A stretch of DNA of 64,000 nucleotides, from NCBI GenBank assembly GCA_047967505.1, contig CM106541.1. One strand, written 5' to 3'. The position numbers were made by a program, and so were the translations under genes. Numbering within the stretch: the stretch's first letter is position 1; every line of letters starts with the position of its first letter. Below, piece by piece: positions 35,554-47,229 of the stretch. Source of the DNA: Dipteris shenzhenensis. Lineage: Eukaryota > Polypodiophyta > Polypodiopsida > Gleicheniales. Under the pieces are notes generated by a model. It was not told the DNA's origin. It did not search any database and saw only the letters and a program-made list of their open reading frames with translations.

Positions 35554-36268
35554 TCAAGAACATCGAGGGATCCATTTCGAGCCTTGCCTAGACCTACTTT
35601 GCAACCACCGTGGAACTCCAGCAGTCCCAGTAGATGCCTTCCAAGCACATTGTCTTTTGTTCTTGGACACCTCCTGAACTGCTCGAACAAGTTCCGATTC
35701 CCTTGCTTTTCTAATGTTCAAAGTCCTTCCTATTATAGTTCTGTAGAACCAATCAAACATCTCGTGCAATGCATTGCTACGAGTGAATCCACCTCCATGC
35801 CTCGTATTCCTAAAGTACGCAGCCCTGGCACGATAATGTGACTTCTCCATACCTTGTGTGTTCCAAATAGATAAAGGCCCCCATCTTTTCAAGAACCATG
35901 GACCATGTGTGAAAAGAATGTGCTGCAAACATGAAAACATATTAAAACCAGAATTCGCACATAACATCAACAAAATGTGTCAATAAAAAGATGATTACCA
36001 TGTAATGTGTTACATGTGTCTCTCCCCATGCTTTTACCATTAGCTGTGTAAATTCTGTCACTGCCATCCTGAACTTTTCATAATACATTTCATCCGATTG
36101 ACTCTGGCAAAGTAGTTTCACAAAAGCATCGAGTTTGGGCCACACTTTTGCTCTCAAGGTCATTGTTGAAGGGTGTGAAGCATTATTGGTGGTACAACAC
36201 GATGAAAACATCATTGCGCTAACTTCACATTGCCATGTTCCTTGCAGTGATTTAGCAAAGACCTCCAA
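35554..36268 (-). CDS. Two-exon, transposon-like gene fragment (EKSHYRARAAYFR motif)
   Basis: Exon 1 (about 36268-35999) encodes WPKLDAFVKLLCQ...FTQLMVKAWGETHVTHYM. A 76-bp intron (GTAATC...TTTGCAG, 35998-35923) is followed in phase by HILFTHGPWFLKRWGPLSIWN..GMEKSHYRARAAYFRNTRHGGG, and the frame closes at 35554. The EKSHY..R..YFR.T.HGG pattern looks like the tail of a repetitive transposon-encoded protein, but I cannot name the superfamily. Its 5' side abuts the partial PPR copy at about 36185. Confidence 0.45.
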
Positions 36269-36835
36269 CCAACAATATTGTGTCCAAATGGTATGGTTTG
36301 GAGTAAATGCTCTGCCTCATCCAAATGTTTGACACGGACAAGAAGGTTAACTACACAAATGTAATGATCAATTGTTGGTGATATGCCATGGTCATTTGTC
36401 ATCAACTTAAATAGACAACCTTCATTTGAAAGGCCTACATGACTGCATGCTGAGAGAAGACAAATGAAAGTCACAGTATTCGGCTTTTGCCCTTCTCGCT
36501 GCATTTCACCAAAGTACTCTAGAACCAGCCTGAAATTGCAATTCTGAGAACACCTCAAAATAATTGCATGCCAAGTTACTACAGATCTCTTTTTCAATCT
36601 GTCAAAAAACCTACATGCATCCTCAAGGCTTCCACGTTTCGCATAGAGGTCTATAAAGGTGTTGCCAACAAACTTTTCCAATTGCAGGCCACTCTTGATG
36701 ATGCCAGCATGAATCCTTCTTGCATGATCAAGGGCAACTATACAAATATGACCTGGTGTCAGGTTCTGTGCCAGTATGCTGCATCTGTGCAAAAAGTTGG
36801 GAGGGCATCATTATCATAGCCATTGTCAAAGCACG
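36185..36835 (-). pseudogene. Partial duplicate of PPR gene
   Basis: Nearly the same sequence as 37170-37820, offset by 984 bases. It encodes PPR units (LDHARRIHAGIIKSGLQ, NTFIDLYAKRGSLEDACRFFDRL, VTWHAIILRCSQN, PNTVTFICLLSACSHVGLS) and most of the E region (VNLLVRVKHLDEAEHLLQTIPF, WRSLLNHCKEHGNVKLA). It lacks the E-domain end, which is replaced by the neighbouring gene. Some PPR consensus residues are changed (CG to RG in YAKRG), as expected for an unconstrained copy. Confidence 0.8.
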
Positions 36836-37080
36836 CCTCTATCATTATCAAATATGACTGGATGATAAGAAAGTCTACATTCTTATCACCCGGTCATGAA
36901 TAGCAGAACATCTCATTGGGGCATGTGTACTTGAACCATCCACATCCCTAACTTTTTTAACTTTGCATGAATACCATCAATTTGAGGGTGAATTATGCTT
37001 CCAACATGAAAATCATGGACCATGTTCTCTACCTCAACAACAGCCTTTGCTGGTTTCTTCCATGCATTGGCACCTTTTCT

Positions 37081-38653
37081 TTAATATTCAACATTATTTA
37101 CACTCCCCTCCAGACTGACTTGGCAATAGGTCTCCAACAGAAGCACATACCCAGCAGCTTCTCTTTGATCTGCTGTTACAACATGATGAAAACATCGGTG
37201 TGCTAACTTCACATTGCCATGTTCTTTGCAGTGATTTAGCAAAGACCTCCAACCAACAATATTGTGTCCAAATGGTATGGTTTGGATTAAATGCTCTGCC
37301 TCATCCAAATGTCCGGCACGGCCAAGAAGGTTAACTACACAAATGTAATGATCAATTTTTGGTGATATGCCATGGTCATTTGTCATCAACTTAAATAGAC
37401 AACAACCTTCATCTGATAGACCTACATGACTGCATGCTGAGAGAAGACAAATGAAAGTCACAACATTTGGCTTTTGCCCTTCTTGCTGCATGTCACCAAA
37501 GTACTCTAGAACCAGCCTGAAATTGCAACTCTGAGAACACCCCAAAATAATTGCATTCCAAGTTACCGCCGATCTCCTTTCCAATCTGTCAAAAAACCTG
37601 CATGCATCCTCAAGGCTTCCACATTTGGCATAGAGGTCTACAAAGGTGTTGCCAACAAAGTCTTCCAATTGCAGGCCACCCTTGATGATCCCAGCATGAA
37701 TCCTTCTTGCATGATCAAGGACAACTATACTGCGACATGCTTTCAAGATGCATACAAATATGAACTGATCAGGTTCTGTGCTGGTATGCTGCATTTGTTC
37801 AAAAAGTTGCAGGGCATCATTATCATAGCCATTGTTAAAGCACGCCTATATCATTGCACTCGAGGTAACCTCCTGTGGAAAACAGTCAAAAATCTTACGT
37901 GCATCCTCAAGGCTTCCCCATTTGCCATACATGTCAATAAGGGTGTTTCCCACGGAAACATCTGACTCAAATCCACTTTCAATAATAAGATCATGAACCA
38001 GCCTGCCTGCCTCATGCTCTATGCTGAAACATGCTTTGAGAAGACATATAAAACTGATCTTGTTTGGCATAGCTCCTTCCTGCTGCATTTTTCGGAGCAG
38101 AAGTAGGGCCTCCTCACCACAACCATGCTAGGCACATCCTCCAATCATTGCACTCCAGGTGACGACATTTCAAGATCGCAATCTGTGAAATAATTTCAGA
38201 GCATCTTGGAAACTTCCACATTTCGCATACATGTCAATCAGGGAGTTGCAAACAGCTATATCTGAGTCCACACCACTCTCGGTGATATGGACATGGATAA
38301 TTTTTCCCTCTTCCAGGGATGATAAGTCAGAACATGCTCTCAAAATACAAACAAATGTGACATGATTTGGCTCCATGCTCTGTTGTTGCATCTGTTGGAA
38401 AAGTCGGATTGCTTCCTGGCCATGGCCAAACTGAAACGAGTATAAACCCCTTTAGGCAGCCTTCCAAATACTTGATTTGCCTCCCCCAAACTCCCACACA
38501 ATGCAAACAGGCGGATGAGGAGGGTGACTCATGCTTTGATTTCACAATTAAGCGATAAATGTCCCTGTCAGCTACTAAGTCCTTCCTATTGATGCAGTTC
38601 TGCAAGATGCAGGAGAAGTTAGTTATGGAGGGACGACATGCTTGCTGCTCCAT
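37081..38653 (-). pseudogene. PPR protein (PLS class, E domain) pseudogene
   Basis: PPR proteins bind organelle RNA. One frame from about 38391 to 37081 encodes successive PPR units (MQQQSMEPNHVTFVCILRACSDL..., MQQEGAMPNKISFICLLKACF..., MQHTSTEPDQFIFVCILKACR..., MQQEGQKPNVVTFICLLSACSH...) and an E region (LLGRAGHLDEAEHLI, VGWRSLLNHCKEHGNVKLA, AAGYVLLLETYC). It is broken by TGA at about 38170, TAG near 38129 and TAG at 37846, with no frameshift between them. A frameshift near 38430 cuts off the start (38327-38653). There is no DYW domain. Part is repeated at 36185-36835. Confidence 0.85.
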
Positions 38654-38980
38654 AAAACTTTTTTGTCAAGTAGTGGAGCATCGACATAATTCTTCAAAGC
38701 AGAGAAGACACAAAGCATAGGCCTACCAATGTGGATGCTTATAAAGGCATGGCTGGTACGCATCAGGATTCATAAGAAATTAAACCCCTAGGTAATTGTT
38801 ACGGCGGCGCTTTGGGTCACTCTTGGTGGGAGACAAAGTGAACAAGAGGTGAATCGAATTCAGTGGGCCTGCCTGCGGGCAAGTGTGACATGGTGTATAG
38901 AGTCGTCTCACCACTACTTTTTGGAGCGTTTCAGTTGAGATGTTTGTCCAAATCTGGTGAGTGTTGTAATTGTAGTGTCA
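38654..38980. other. Intergenic, nothing recognised
   Basis: Possible 5' region of the PPR pseudogene. No gene, repeat or element end was identified. Confidence 0.3.
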
Positions 38981-39756
38981 TTAATTATTACACATGAATT
39001 GTTGGAGTTGTGCTATGTTTGGGGTCATTTTCTTATAGTCAATGTTGAAGTCTCCCCATGTGTACATTGGAGTCGTTGAAGGCATTGTTTGCAATCCTTC
39101 AAGTAAGGCTTGTGTTTTTGCCCTCGGTGATTTGTAAACATCGATTATTGTGTAATGTTGGCAATTTGGAGTCTCAAATATGGTTAGCAAGCATTTTGAG
39201 CCCTTGTGGCATGACAACTTTGTTTGTGTAGTGCGAGGTCTTCCATGTAGTGAGTGATGATTCCTTGCCCCTCATTGCATGAGGTGCTCAAAAACTGTGT
39301 CAATGAGATGGTCTAATGGCACACTGTGGGTTTCTTGAAGGCATATTATTTTCATGTTGAACATGGTTTTGCAACAGAGGAAATCATTTACGTGAGATTA
39401 GAATGATCTTGTGTTTAAGCTTTGTAAGGTTGGTGTGTTGCAGGGAAGGGCAAATTTGGTTTGGTCAAACTTCCAATTGCAAGTGGATTGTAGGCATCCA
39501 ATTTCTTGCAAGACGTTTTTGTCGACCTTGATGTTTTTTGGCTCTATTTTTTTAAGCAAGAAGAGGTGTGAGGGGTCCCACACACGAGAGAGGGCTGTGT
39601 AAACAAGCCCATGGGATGTGATGTGTGTCGGGTCGAAGGATAGTAAATCTAGGCTAAGTCTACGAGAGATGGATTGTTCTCGCTGAGTGTGTGCATGAAG
39701 TGAGTTTTTAGGTGAGTTTTTTTTGGCAACCACCTAATTGTTGTTCCACTTAGTAC

Positions 39757-39760
<4 letters not shown>
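38981..39760 (-). pseudogene. PIF1-type helicase end joined to endonuclease domain (Helentron-like)
   Basis: In one frame, interrupted by a stop at 39398 and a TGA near 39270, the protein shows the last PIF1 helicase motif (ITSHGLVYTALSRV), a short linker, then the start of an endonuclease/exonuclease/phosphatase fold: SLNTRS, MKIICLQETHS and, later, WGDFNID. QET and GDFN are the hallmark metal-site motifs. A helicase followed by this endonuclease is the C-terminal layout of Helentron/Helitron2 proteins. The 5' end is cut at a (TC)n tract at 39761 and the endonuclease is truncated at 38981. Rep and terminal sequences are not seen. Confidence 0.65.

Positions 39761-39810
<50 letters not shown>
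39761..39810 (+). repeat. (TC)25 microsatellite
   Basis: Pure TC dinucleotide tract of 50 bases at the edge of the helicase-endonuclease fragment. 39811-40299 is AT-rich and contains a short (CA)n run near 39968. No gene is seen there. Confidence 0.95.
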
Positions 39811-39812
<2 letters not shown>

Positions 39813-40299
39813 GCTTGCAAACATGTCTCTCTAGGCACCCTAATGCCAATTTTTTTTTACAAAAATGATGCCCTCCTCTAGGTGTTGTTTTTGTTTTTAA
39901 AGAAAGCTTTGTTTTTTTTAAAACCTAATTAATAGGTTATTAATGCACGCACACATGCATGTAGGCACACACACACACATTTCATAAATAGATTACACGA
40001 TGATAGCATTACCCCATTGTCTCATGAGGTGCTCTTTTAAGGATGATGAAATATTATAAGAAGACGATTTTAAATGCTTTTCTTGATGATATGATGTCTT
40101 AGATTGTTGAAATGTGATTGTGTAAAGACACTATTATAAAGTTGATAGAATTTTACAAAGCTAGAAATAAGTGGCTTTATACATTATTAATTATGATTGA
40201 TGAACACTAAAAATAATTGAATGTGTACATTAATCACTATGATTGACCAAAACACACCCTTATACCAAAAGTTCACCCCCAAAAATTTTAAATTAAACT

Positions 40300-41990
40300 T
40301 TAACATACTTCACTTTCTAGGAAAATTGACCACGCCTTGTAGACCCCCATTGTTCTAATAATTTGAGTATAAACATGTAATGGCTGGATGCTTACAGGAC
40401 GAGACCATGCAAACCTCTCAGATGGTAGACCCTTTGTCATAAGGTCTATAGGATTGTCATCCGTATACACCTTGACAAGCTCAAGTTGCTTGTCCTCAAG
40501 TACCATTCTGATGAAATGATGCTCGACCTCTATGTGCATGGTCTTCGCATGAAAGACCAGATTTCATGCTAGCTGAATAACACTCATACTGTCATTATGC
40601 AACACCGGAGTACCAACTGTAACTCCCAAATCTCCCACTAGCCGACTAAGCCAAATAGCTTCCTTGCAAGCCTACAACATACTCAGCCTTTATGGTAGAG
40701 AGTGAAACACACTTCTATGCACGTGACATCCATGACATTGCACCTCCAACAAAAGTAAACACATAGCTAGAAGTAGACTTTCTCGTGTCAACATGACCTA
40801 CATAATCTACATCTATGTATCCCAATACACATGCATCTTGTCTACCAAAGCATATGCACATCTCTTGCATACATCGCAAGTAACACATCATACCCTGCAC
40901 TGCCTCCCAATGCTTCTTGCCTGGATTTACCATGTACTTGCTAACAACTCCCACTGCAAATGCAATGTTGGGCCTAGTAGCTATCATAGCATAAATGAAA
41001 CTACCAAGGTTCATGCATAAGGAACCTTAGCCATTGCATCCTTCTCACCATCTCACTTTGGACTATGTTTCTAGCTGAGTTTCACATATGAAGGTAGAGG
41101 AGTACTCAATGCCTCCCCCCTACCATATTGAAACGCTCCAAGCACTTTGCGGACATACTCTTTTTGGGATAACCATAAGAGTCCTTGTTTTCTATAACGT
41201 GTAATACGCATGCCCAAAATGTGTCTTGCAATACCCAATTCCTTCATGTCAAATGCCTCATGCAACTTGGCGTGCATGCCATCCAGCTTCCTACTAGTAA
41301 GTAGCATATCATCCACATAAAGAATGAGTATAACCAGGCTGCCATTTGTGGCCTTCTTGGTGTAAAGACAGTGATCTGACTCATTCCACCTGAAGCGTTG
41401 AGATCTCACGAATGCATCAAACTTGTGATACCATCCGCTCGATGCCTACTTAAAACCGTATAGGCTCTTCTTAAGCTTGCATACCAACTTCTCTCTACCT
41501 TTTTGCACAAAACCCTCAAGCTGCTACATGTAGATGTCCTTATGTAAGTCACCATGAAGAAAAGTAGTTTTGACATCCATGTGCTTTAACTCCATGTCCT
41601 CTTTCGCCACCAAGCCAAGCACACATCTGAGTGTAGTCATCTTCACAACTAGTGATAAGATTTCATCAAATTCTACACCCTTTTCTTGCTTGAATCTTGG
41701 CAATTAATCGCACCTTATACTTAGGCATTGCATCACCTGTGACTTTCATCTTGAACACCCACTTACATGGAAGCACATGCTTCTTGCTTGGCAAAGAAAC
41801 AAGATCCCATGTGTCATTCTTCTCTGACTGCATATAGCAAGCTCCCACTTGCACTTGTCATCACGAAGCATAGCTTCCTTATAGCACGATGGTTCTCCAC
41901 AATTAGTCAACATAACATAGTCTGTGCCTAGCACAAATCTATCTGATGGCCTTGAATTCTAGTTGACCTTCTCAAAGGCATGTCAACTTG
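40300..41990 (-). pseudogene. Decayed copia pol fragment, third family
   Basis: The RT begins near 41850 (KNDTWDLVSLP, CKWVFKMKV, KARL-like VRLIAK), with a gap around 41420-41660 readable only in broken frames. Next comes LVILILYVDDMLLTS, FDMKELGIARHILGMRI (41071-41409), then RNase H with GSFIYAMIATRPNIAFAVG, HWEAVQGMMCYLR, DVDYVGHVDTRKSTS (40715-41014) and HIEVEHHFIR, KGLPSERF (40300-40539). The NPGKKHW motif differs from elements A and B. No LTRs were found, so it is old. Confidence 0.88.
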
Positions 41991-44206
41991 TTGTCCATCG
42001 TGCATGTCAGGCATATTGGGCTCATCATATCCATTGATTGATTAACTATCATTTGCCCTTTGTTATGAACCACTGGGAGTACCTAGTTATACCATTTGAT
42101 CCACATTGGATGCATGAACAACTTGCCTTCTACCATGATGTGTTGGCGGATTAACATCCTGAATACAGGAACCCAAATGATAGATAGAGGTTACTCAACA
42201 CATTCATATTGCCAAATAGATGATCAAATTTGAAAGGAATGCTAGGTCCTACAGATTCCATTCTTTTGTCCCTCAATTTGGATTGTTGGGATTTGCTTGG
42301 ATGGTTCCAATAATTGAGAGCACAGTGCATTAGCTAGCAAGTTGAGCTGAATGGACCACATTGGCTCCAAAGGATTTAATTAACAATGTTTCTAACTTGT
42401 TTTAGATGCTCGCTCTACCACTCACCATATGATTCCTCTATCTATGTCTGAAAATACAGTCTGCAAAATTTTGACGTTGTTCCATAGCAACATCACTCTC
42501 TTTTCGTGAAGGTGCTGCTAATTGTTGATGAAGAATTCATGGCTCACAACCATTTGGTCAATCTTATGATCAACCTGGCACAATTGCAATGGAGGCAGGT
42601 GTAAATCATTGAGTTTTTTAACATGACATCAATGATTTGTTGCAACATGTCAGGTTTCCCTACAAATATTGGGGGCAAAAGTTTTCACACTTCCAAATAT
42701 CCATTAGTTTTGCATGCAATCTCAAATTGGGCATGTAAATCTATATCTAGTATGATGGCGATTCTTCTTAGATTTAATCCTTGCTTTTAACTTCCACAAC
42801 AAAACTATTATTTACTAGTTCTTTGATGATGGAATGAATGCATCTTGTAGTCTCACAAAGAACTACCTCTACGCACACCCCAAACACATTGCTACATCTT
42901 CCACCAAAGGTAATATCCAAATTGTTAACTAGGTTCGGAAGTTTTTAGTTTGGAACTTTGCCAATCTTTGTTCAAGCTTTCCCTTTGTTGAAATCCTATC
43001 ACAAAAACTTCGCTTCTGCTCGAAATGTGAACGATCAAAATGCAACAACTTTCACCAACCACAACATTGATGTGTTTACAAGAAAGACACTAGATGTGGA
43101 AAGATATGGGTATGACAATGGGCTAATTTCTCAGGAAGCTAGAGCAACTATGGATCCAGATTACTAGATTGCCCATAATTATTGATCTACATGTGGCCGC
43201 ATGAAAAACATAGTCTCTTGATGTGTCTTGTATGATTCTTGGTAAATCATGATTCTGAGCTCATAAATTCTGCACTCATTAACTTCTGTTTTGTAGATCA
43301 TCGTAGTATGGATATAATTTCGCCCTTGAAACAAAAATTTTCAAAGGCATCTCCATAGTCACTGACACTCCAGTTGCTTTCACGTATATTGTGCCTACAA
43401 AACTTGGCTTTTCTAGTGTTTCCTTTCCTTTGTGAAAATCTATTTTACAATTAATTCGATGGAGAATCTACCCATAAACAATTGCTCATTTTCTCCATTG
43501 AATCGCTAATCTACCACAAACAATCGAGACTCCATGCAATCGTTAATCTTCTCCCTCAAATGTGCATCGAATGCTCACTACAAAATAATTTTTGGGCAAG
43601 AATTTACCACAGGTGGCACTGTGCATGAAAGCTCATTGGTCATGTACTCATAGACAATCAATTTTTTGTCATTGTTTATTTGGCAAACATGTAATATTAT
43701 CAACGGTCTTTTTACAGCTCGTTTTTGCGGCCTGGTACCTTGATCGAAGCATTTTGAGAAATCTCAACCACGAACACTTTGCAAGATGCCACTTACAAGA
43801 AGAAATGGCAAGAAGAGAACAACTTCTTAGCCAGGATCACTTGCTAGGGCCACATTGCATGCTTGATTCCTTGTTGAATACTTGGACAACATAGGATGGG
43901 CATGGGCCACCACCATCTGGCTGCCATGCATTTGGGCATTAAGAAGCCACTTGTCCTTCATGCTCACATGAGCAGTACGTCATGGAGCATTTTTGTTCTT
44001 TAACAAAAAAAGAAAACGGTCAAAGCCTGAAATGAGCCATCACCATTGCCCCTTGGGCAATGCTAACAAAAAATCCCCTCTAATGATCCAAGTGCTTACA
44101 TTGTGCCACGTGGCTTTGCAAGAATCGAGAGAGGCATGCTGCTGGCCAAGTAGAAATTTAAAAGAAAATAGCTGTACTTGTTCCTGAACGTTTTCTTGGT
44201 CCAGCG
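41991..44206. other. No recognised gene
   Basis: Open frames at 42958-43167 and 43592-43894 have no recognisable content. CACTACAAAATAA at about 43575 resembles a CACTA-transposon end, but no partner was found. The last part should include the promoter of the 44207 gene, and no clear TATA box was assigned. Confidence 0.3.
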
Positions 44207-46192
44207 ATGTCGAAGAAGTGTGGAGGGGAGGAGATGGAGGCGGCAATTGTGCAAGGCCTCAATCGAATCTGGAGGTTTTCTACAGGGATGCATGTATCGA
44301 AAGCTATCGCTCTGGTTGCGGGCGAGACAAGCACAGACGCCAAGGCTTTGGTCATGGAGGAAGAGGTTGTGCAAGATGAAGGGCCGCTAATATCGCTCTC
44401 ACATGCAGCAGCTTTACTCCCAGGCCACCGATACTAGATTAGGTGGAGGAAGATACACGCTCTTTTACAACGGCGCTTTGGGGCTGGCGTTTCTGTGGTA
44501 TCGGCCCTCTACTACTTTGTTCCTCCTGATATAGATGGTCTTCTGTAGGATTTGAGACAAGGGAAGTATTGTATTCTTTGTGGATCCCGTCAAAGTGGAA
44601 AAACTACTTCTGTCCTTGCTTCCAAGCAGCAATTAAGCAGTGAACCCGAAGCAGCTACCGTTGTCTATCTGGGCAGCCTTACAAGCGCTGATGAAAGCTG
44701 GGACAGACGTCTACTTTGGAGCTACTTTTGGGACAGTCTGCGCTTGAAGTGCCCCCAACTTTTTGGCCCCAGGAATGCGAAGGAATTTTGTGGAGAACTA
44801 GAGATCTTGTCGTTGTTTGCCATTGAAAATCTGACGAATCCTGTCACAGTGATCCTCGATGAAGTGGACTTACTGCTTAGGTTAACCTGCATTGATGAAT
44901 TCTTTCGTGTGATACGGTTAATGAAGAATGAACCCTACAGTTACAATCTCCGTGGCTTTTTATTAGTCGGAATAGAGCGTGTACATGACCTCCTTGAAGA
45001 AGCTCACCATAACAAGCGCATTGAGGAAGCAGAGCAAAAAGGAGAACCCTACATAGGAGGATCCACACCTAGCATGTTGTCCACCTTTCCACACGATCAT
45101 GTATTATCAGCGACAAAGTTCAGCCTTGAGGATGTAAAATCTCTTCTTAATCAGGCTGCTGCAGACCGACCAGGTGTTGACATTGATGTGGAGGTGATTT
45201 CAGACTCTATCATGCAGTGGACATGGGGCCATAAGGGTCTGACTGGAACTTGCTTAGCTAATCTTGTCCAAGAAGAATTATGGAAGTTCAAAGATTGGAT
45301 CAAGCGGGCTGACTCCTACCGTCTTGGAACTTATATTTTTGGGCAGGCGACTTACAACAGAATTATGCAGTATGTTAGGGCACGTGTACGCAATGATGAC
45401 GTCTACAATCTGCTGTTGAAGCTTTTAGAAGCGGGGGAAATACTTTGTGAATCTGAGTCAGTGGTTGAGTTGCGGGAATTTATCGCTGAAGGGGTTCTTG
45501 TAGCCTTTGAAGAAGAAAATGGAAGGCAGGCTATCACCCTGTCTTCTCCACTCCTACGTTTGGCCATCCTTCGAGGATGTGTTATTCTGGGGGCTGACGT
45601 GGATCCACCTCCTCATCCTGCTCGTGTAGATAGAAAGTGGGTCCTTCTACAAGCGATCGCGTCCCTTGATGGAGATGTAATGTGTAGGCCAGAGGTCTTG
45701 AATACTCGTGGTGAGCCATCAGAGTATGCCTATCAATTCCTCTTTATGTGCAGGATTAAGGTTGTGATGAGTCAAGCATATCCTACTGTTGGGGGTAGGG
45801 TCCTGCCGGAAGCTAAAGAAGTCAAGGTGCAGAGCGGGAGGCATAGCCAGCTTCGACTTGACACCCTTGTTCGTGATGGCGATAACTTCTCAAAGTTTGG
45901 CATTGAGTTGGTGGCACATGGAAGGAGGAATGCCATAGCTGAACATCTTGAAAGGGCTGTGAAGTATCACCAACTGCACACAGCTCAAGTATTTGTGATA
46001 AATTTTCACTCCAACAAGGCTCGAGAGGAACTATTGTACCCATCCCACGACTCTGTTGTTTTTGTCTCAGTTTACTTCGATACCCACAATAATATAGTAG
46101 AGGTAACCTTTCTTGACATCCATGGAACTATACAAGTGGAAAATGTGCCACTGAAGAGGTGGAATGGAACATTATCTTTTGCACACTTGTAG
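44207..46192 (+). pseudogene. P-loop NTPase plus nuclease-like protein of Crinkler (CR) type
   Basis: The frame starting at the ATG at 44207 has TAG at 44435-44437 and 44546-44548, then stays open for 546 codons (44552-46192). Counting from 44552, Walker A GSRQSGKTT is at 11-19, Walker B VILDEVD near 100-106, and GHKGLTG at 226-232. The C-terminus has RLDTLV (D437), GIELVA (E452) and an AIAEHLERAVKYHQLH helix, like a restriction-endonuclease-fold domain, though the usual Lys after the Glu is Val. A YYFVPP lead-in before the P-loop lies upstream of the second TAG. This domain order matches CR effectors of oomycetes and fungi, which also occur elsewhere in eukaryotes. It could be a young pseudogene, readthrough or mis-spliced model. 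Confidence 0.65.
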
Positions 46193-46327
46193 GGGACACA
46201 CCAAGAGGTCACTGTTCATATTACGGCATGCCTTTGCCTTTGTCATGGGCTGAGGGTTTTCCACACAAAGTCACGACTGGGTAATATGGGGTAAAATCAC
46301 ACCTTTTCTCTTGGTCTCTGTTTAACA

Positions 46328-46675
46328 GAATGTTTTGAAGGTATAAACACACAGAGATTGTCATGGTTAAAATCTACAATTGCTTGCTTTATGTTCTTGG
46401 GAAGTCGAACATCTGATTTTTTTCATTTTGTTTTTTTCTTGTTTGGAAGAGATGTGAGAGTCGAAGGGAGCAGAAGCGCGCACAGGCAGAGAGAGAGAGA
46501 GAGAGAATGTTTTGAAGGTATAAACACAGGCAGATTATTATGGTTAAAATCTACAATTGCTTGCTTTATGTTCTTTCGAAGTCGAACATCTGATTTTTTT
46601 CATTTTACCTTTTTTTTGTTGGGAGCTGTGATAGTGGAAGGGAGCAGAAGCACAGGCAGGTAGGCAGGAGGGAGG
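46328..46675 (+). repeat. Tandem duplication downstream of the CR-type gene
   Basis: Two copies of a 177-base unit start at 46328 and 46505 (GAATGTTTTGAAGGTATAAA). Each includes CATCTGATTTTTTTCATTTT and GGGAGCAGAAGC..CACAGGCAG, and ends in a GA-rich run. It probably lies in the 3' untranslated or flanking DNA of the gene ending at 46192. Confidence 0.85.
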
Positions 46676-46702
46676 GAGGCAGGGAGGAAGGGAGAGAGAG
46701 AG

Positions 46703-47225
46703 ATTAACCTTGGCAAAAGCCCTGACAGGGCTATGCGACAAAACACACATCCAAAAAGGAATGTCTCATACCAGCCACAAGGGGTTAAAAAAGGAGGCAA
46801 GGGCCAACTAAGCCCAAGCCGAGTACTATAAAAATAGTTAATCTAAAGTACTAGTTACTGCATAGCAATGTACATCATGGGATCCAGCATAGAGAAACCG
46901 GTGCCTCTAGTATAGTGGCCTGATGGGATGTGAGGATCTCTTGAATCTGTAGCTAGTGGGGGGTGGTACGTATCAGTGGTGGGTGAGGCCTGCGTGCTCG
47001 TCGTATCTGGTCAGCCATATCAAGGCTGACTCCTCGGATAGGGTGGGTCCCACTAAGGAGAGTAGTGATGGCGAGAACCTCGATCGTGCGTGCTCGAGTC
47101 TGTCAACGTGGGCTTTGAAGTCGTTGCTTGCCTTTGATCCAGTCGTCATGGCAGTTTGCTAGCTCCTCATCTAGCATCTCTCTATATCATGGGGCCTCCT
47201 CAGAGATGGTAGATGAGGAACTAGC

Positions 47226-47229
<4 letters not shown>
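46703..47229 (-). mobile_element. 5'-truncated LINE, 3' end only (copy 1)
   Basis: Starts right after a GA-rich tract with ATTAACCTTGGCAAAAGCCC and CTCATACCAGCCACAAGG. The same opening, likewise attached to (GA)n, recurs at 53258, and in diverged form at 47268 and 56502. In element orientation this is the 3' untranslated end with a (TC)n tail. No coding part is left in this copy. An inverted repeat (47154-47180 with 47201-47227) marks its 5' edge. Confidence 0.6.

Noticed and set aside
39649-39849. Frame with long Arg-Glu repeat
   Set aside because: It is only the translation of the (TC)n microsatellite.
42958-43167. 69-codon plus-strand frame
   Set aside because: Isolated, no homology recognised, no supporting splice sites or neighbours.
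43575-43600. CACTACAAAATAA resembling a CACTA transposon end
   Set aside because: No inverted partner, target duplication or transposase was found nearby. A single short motif is not enough.
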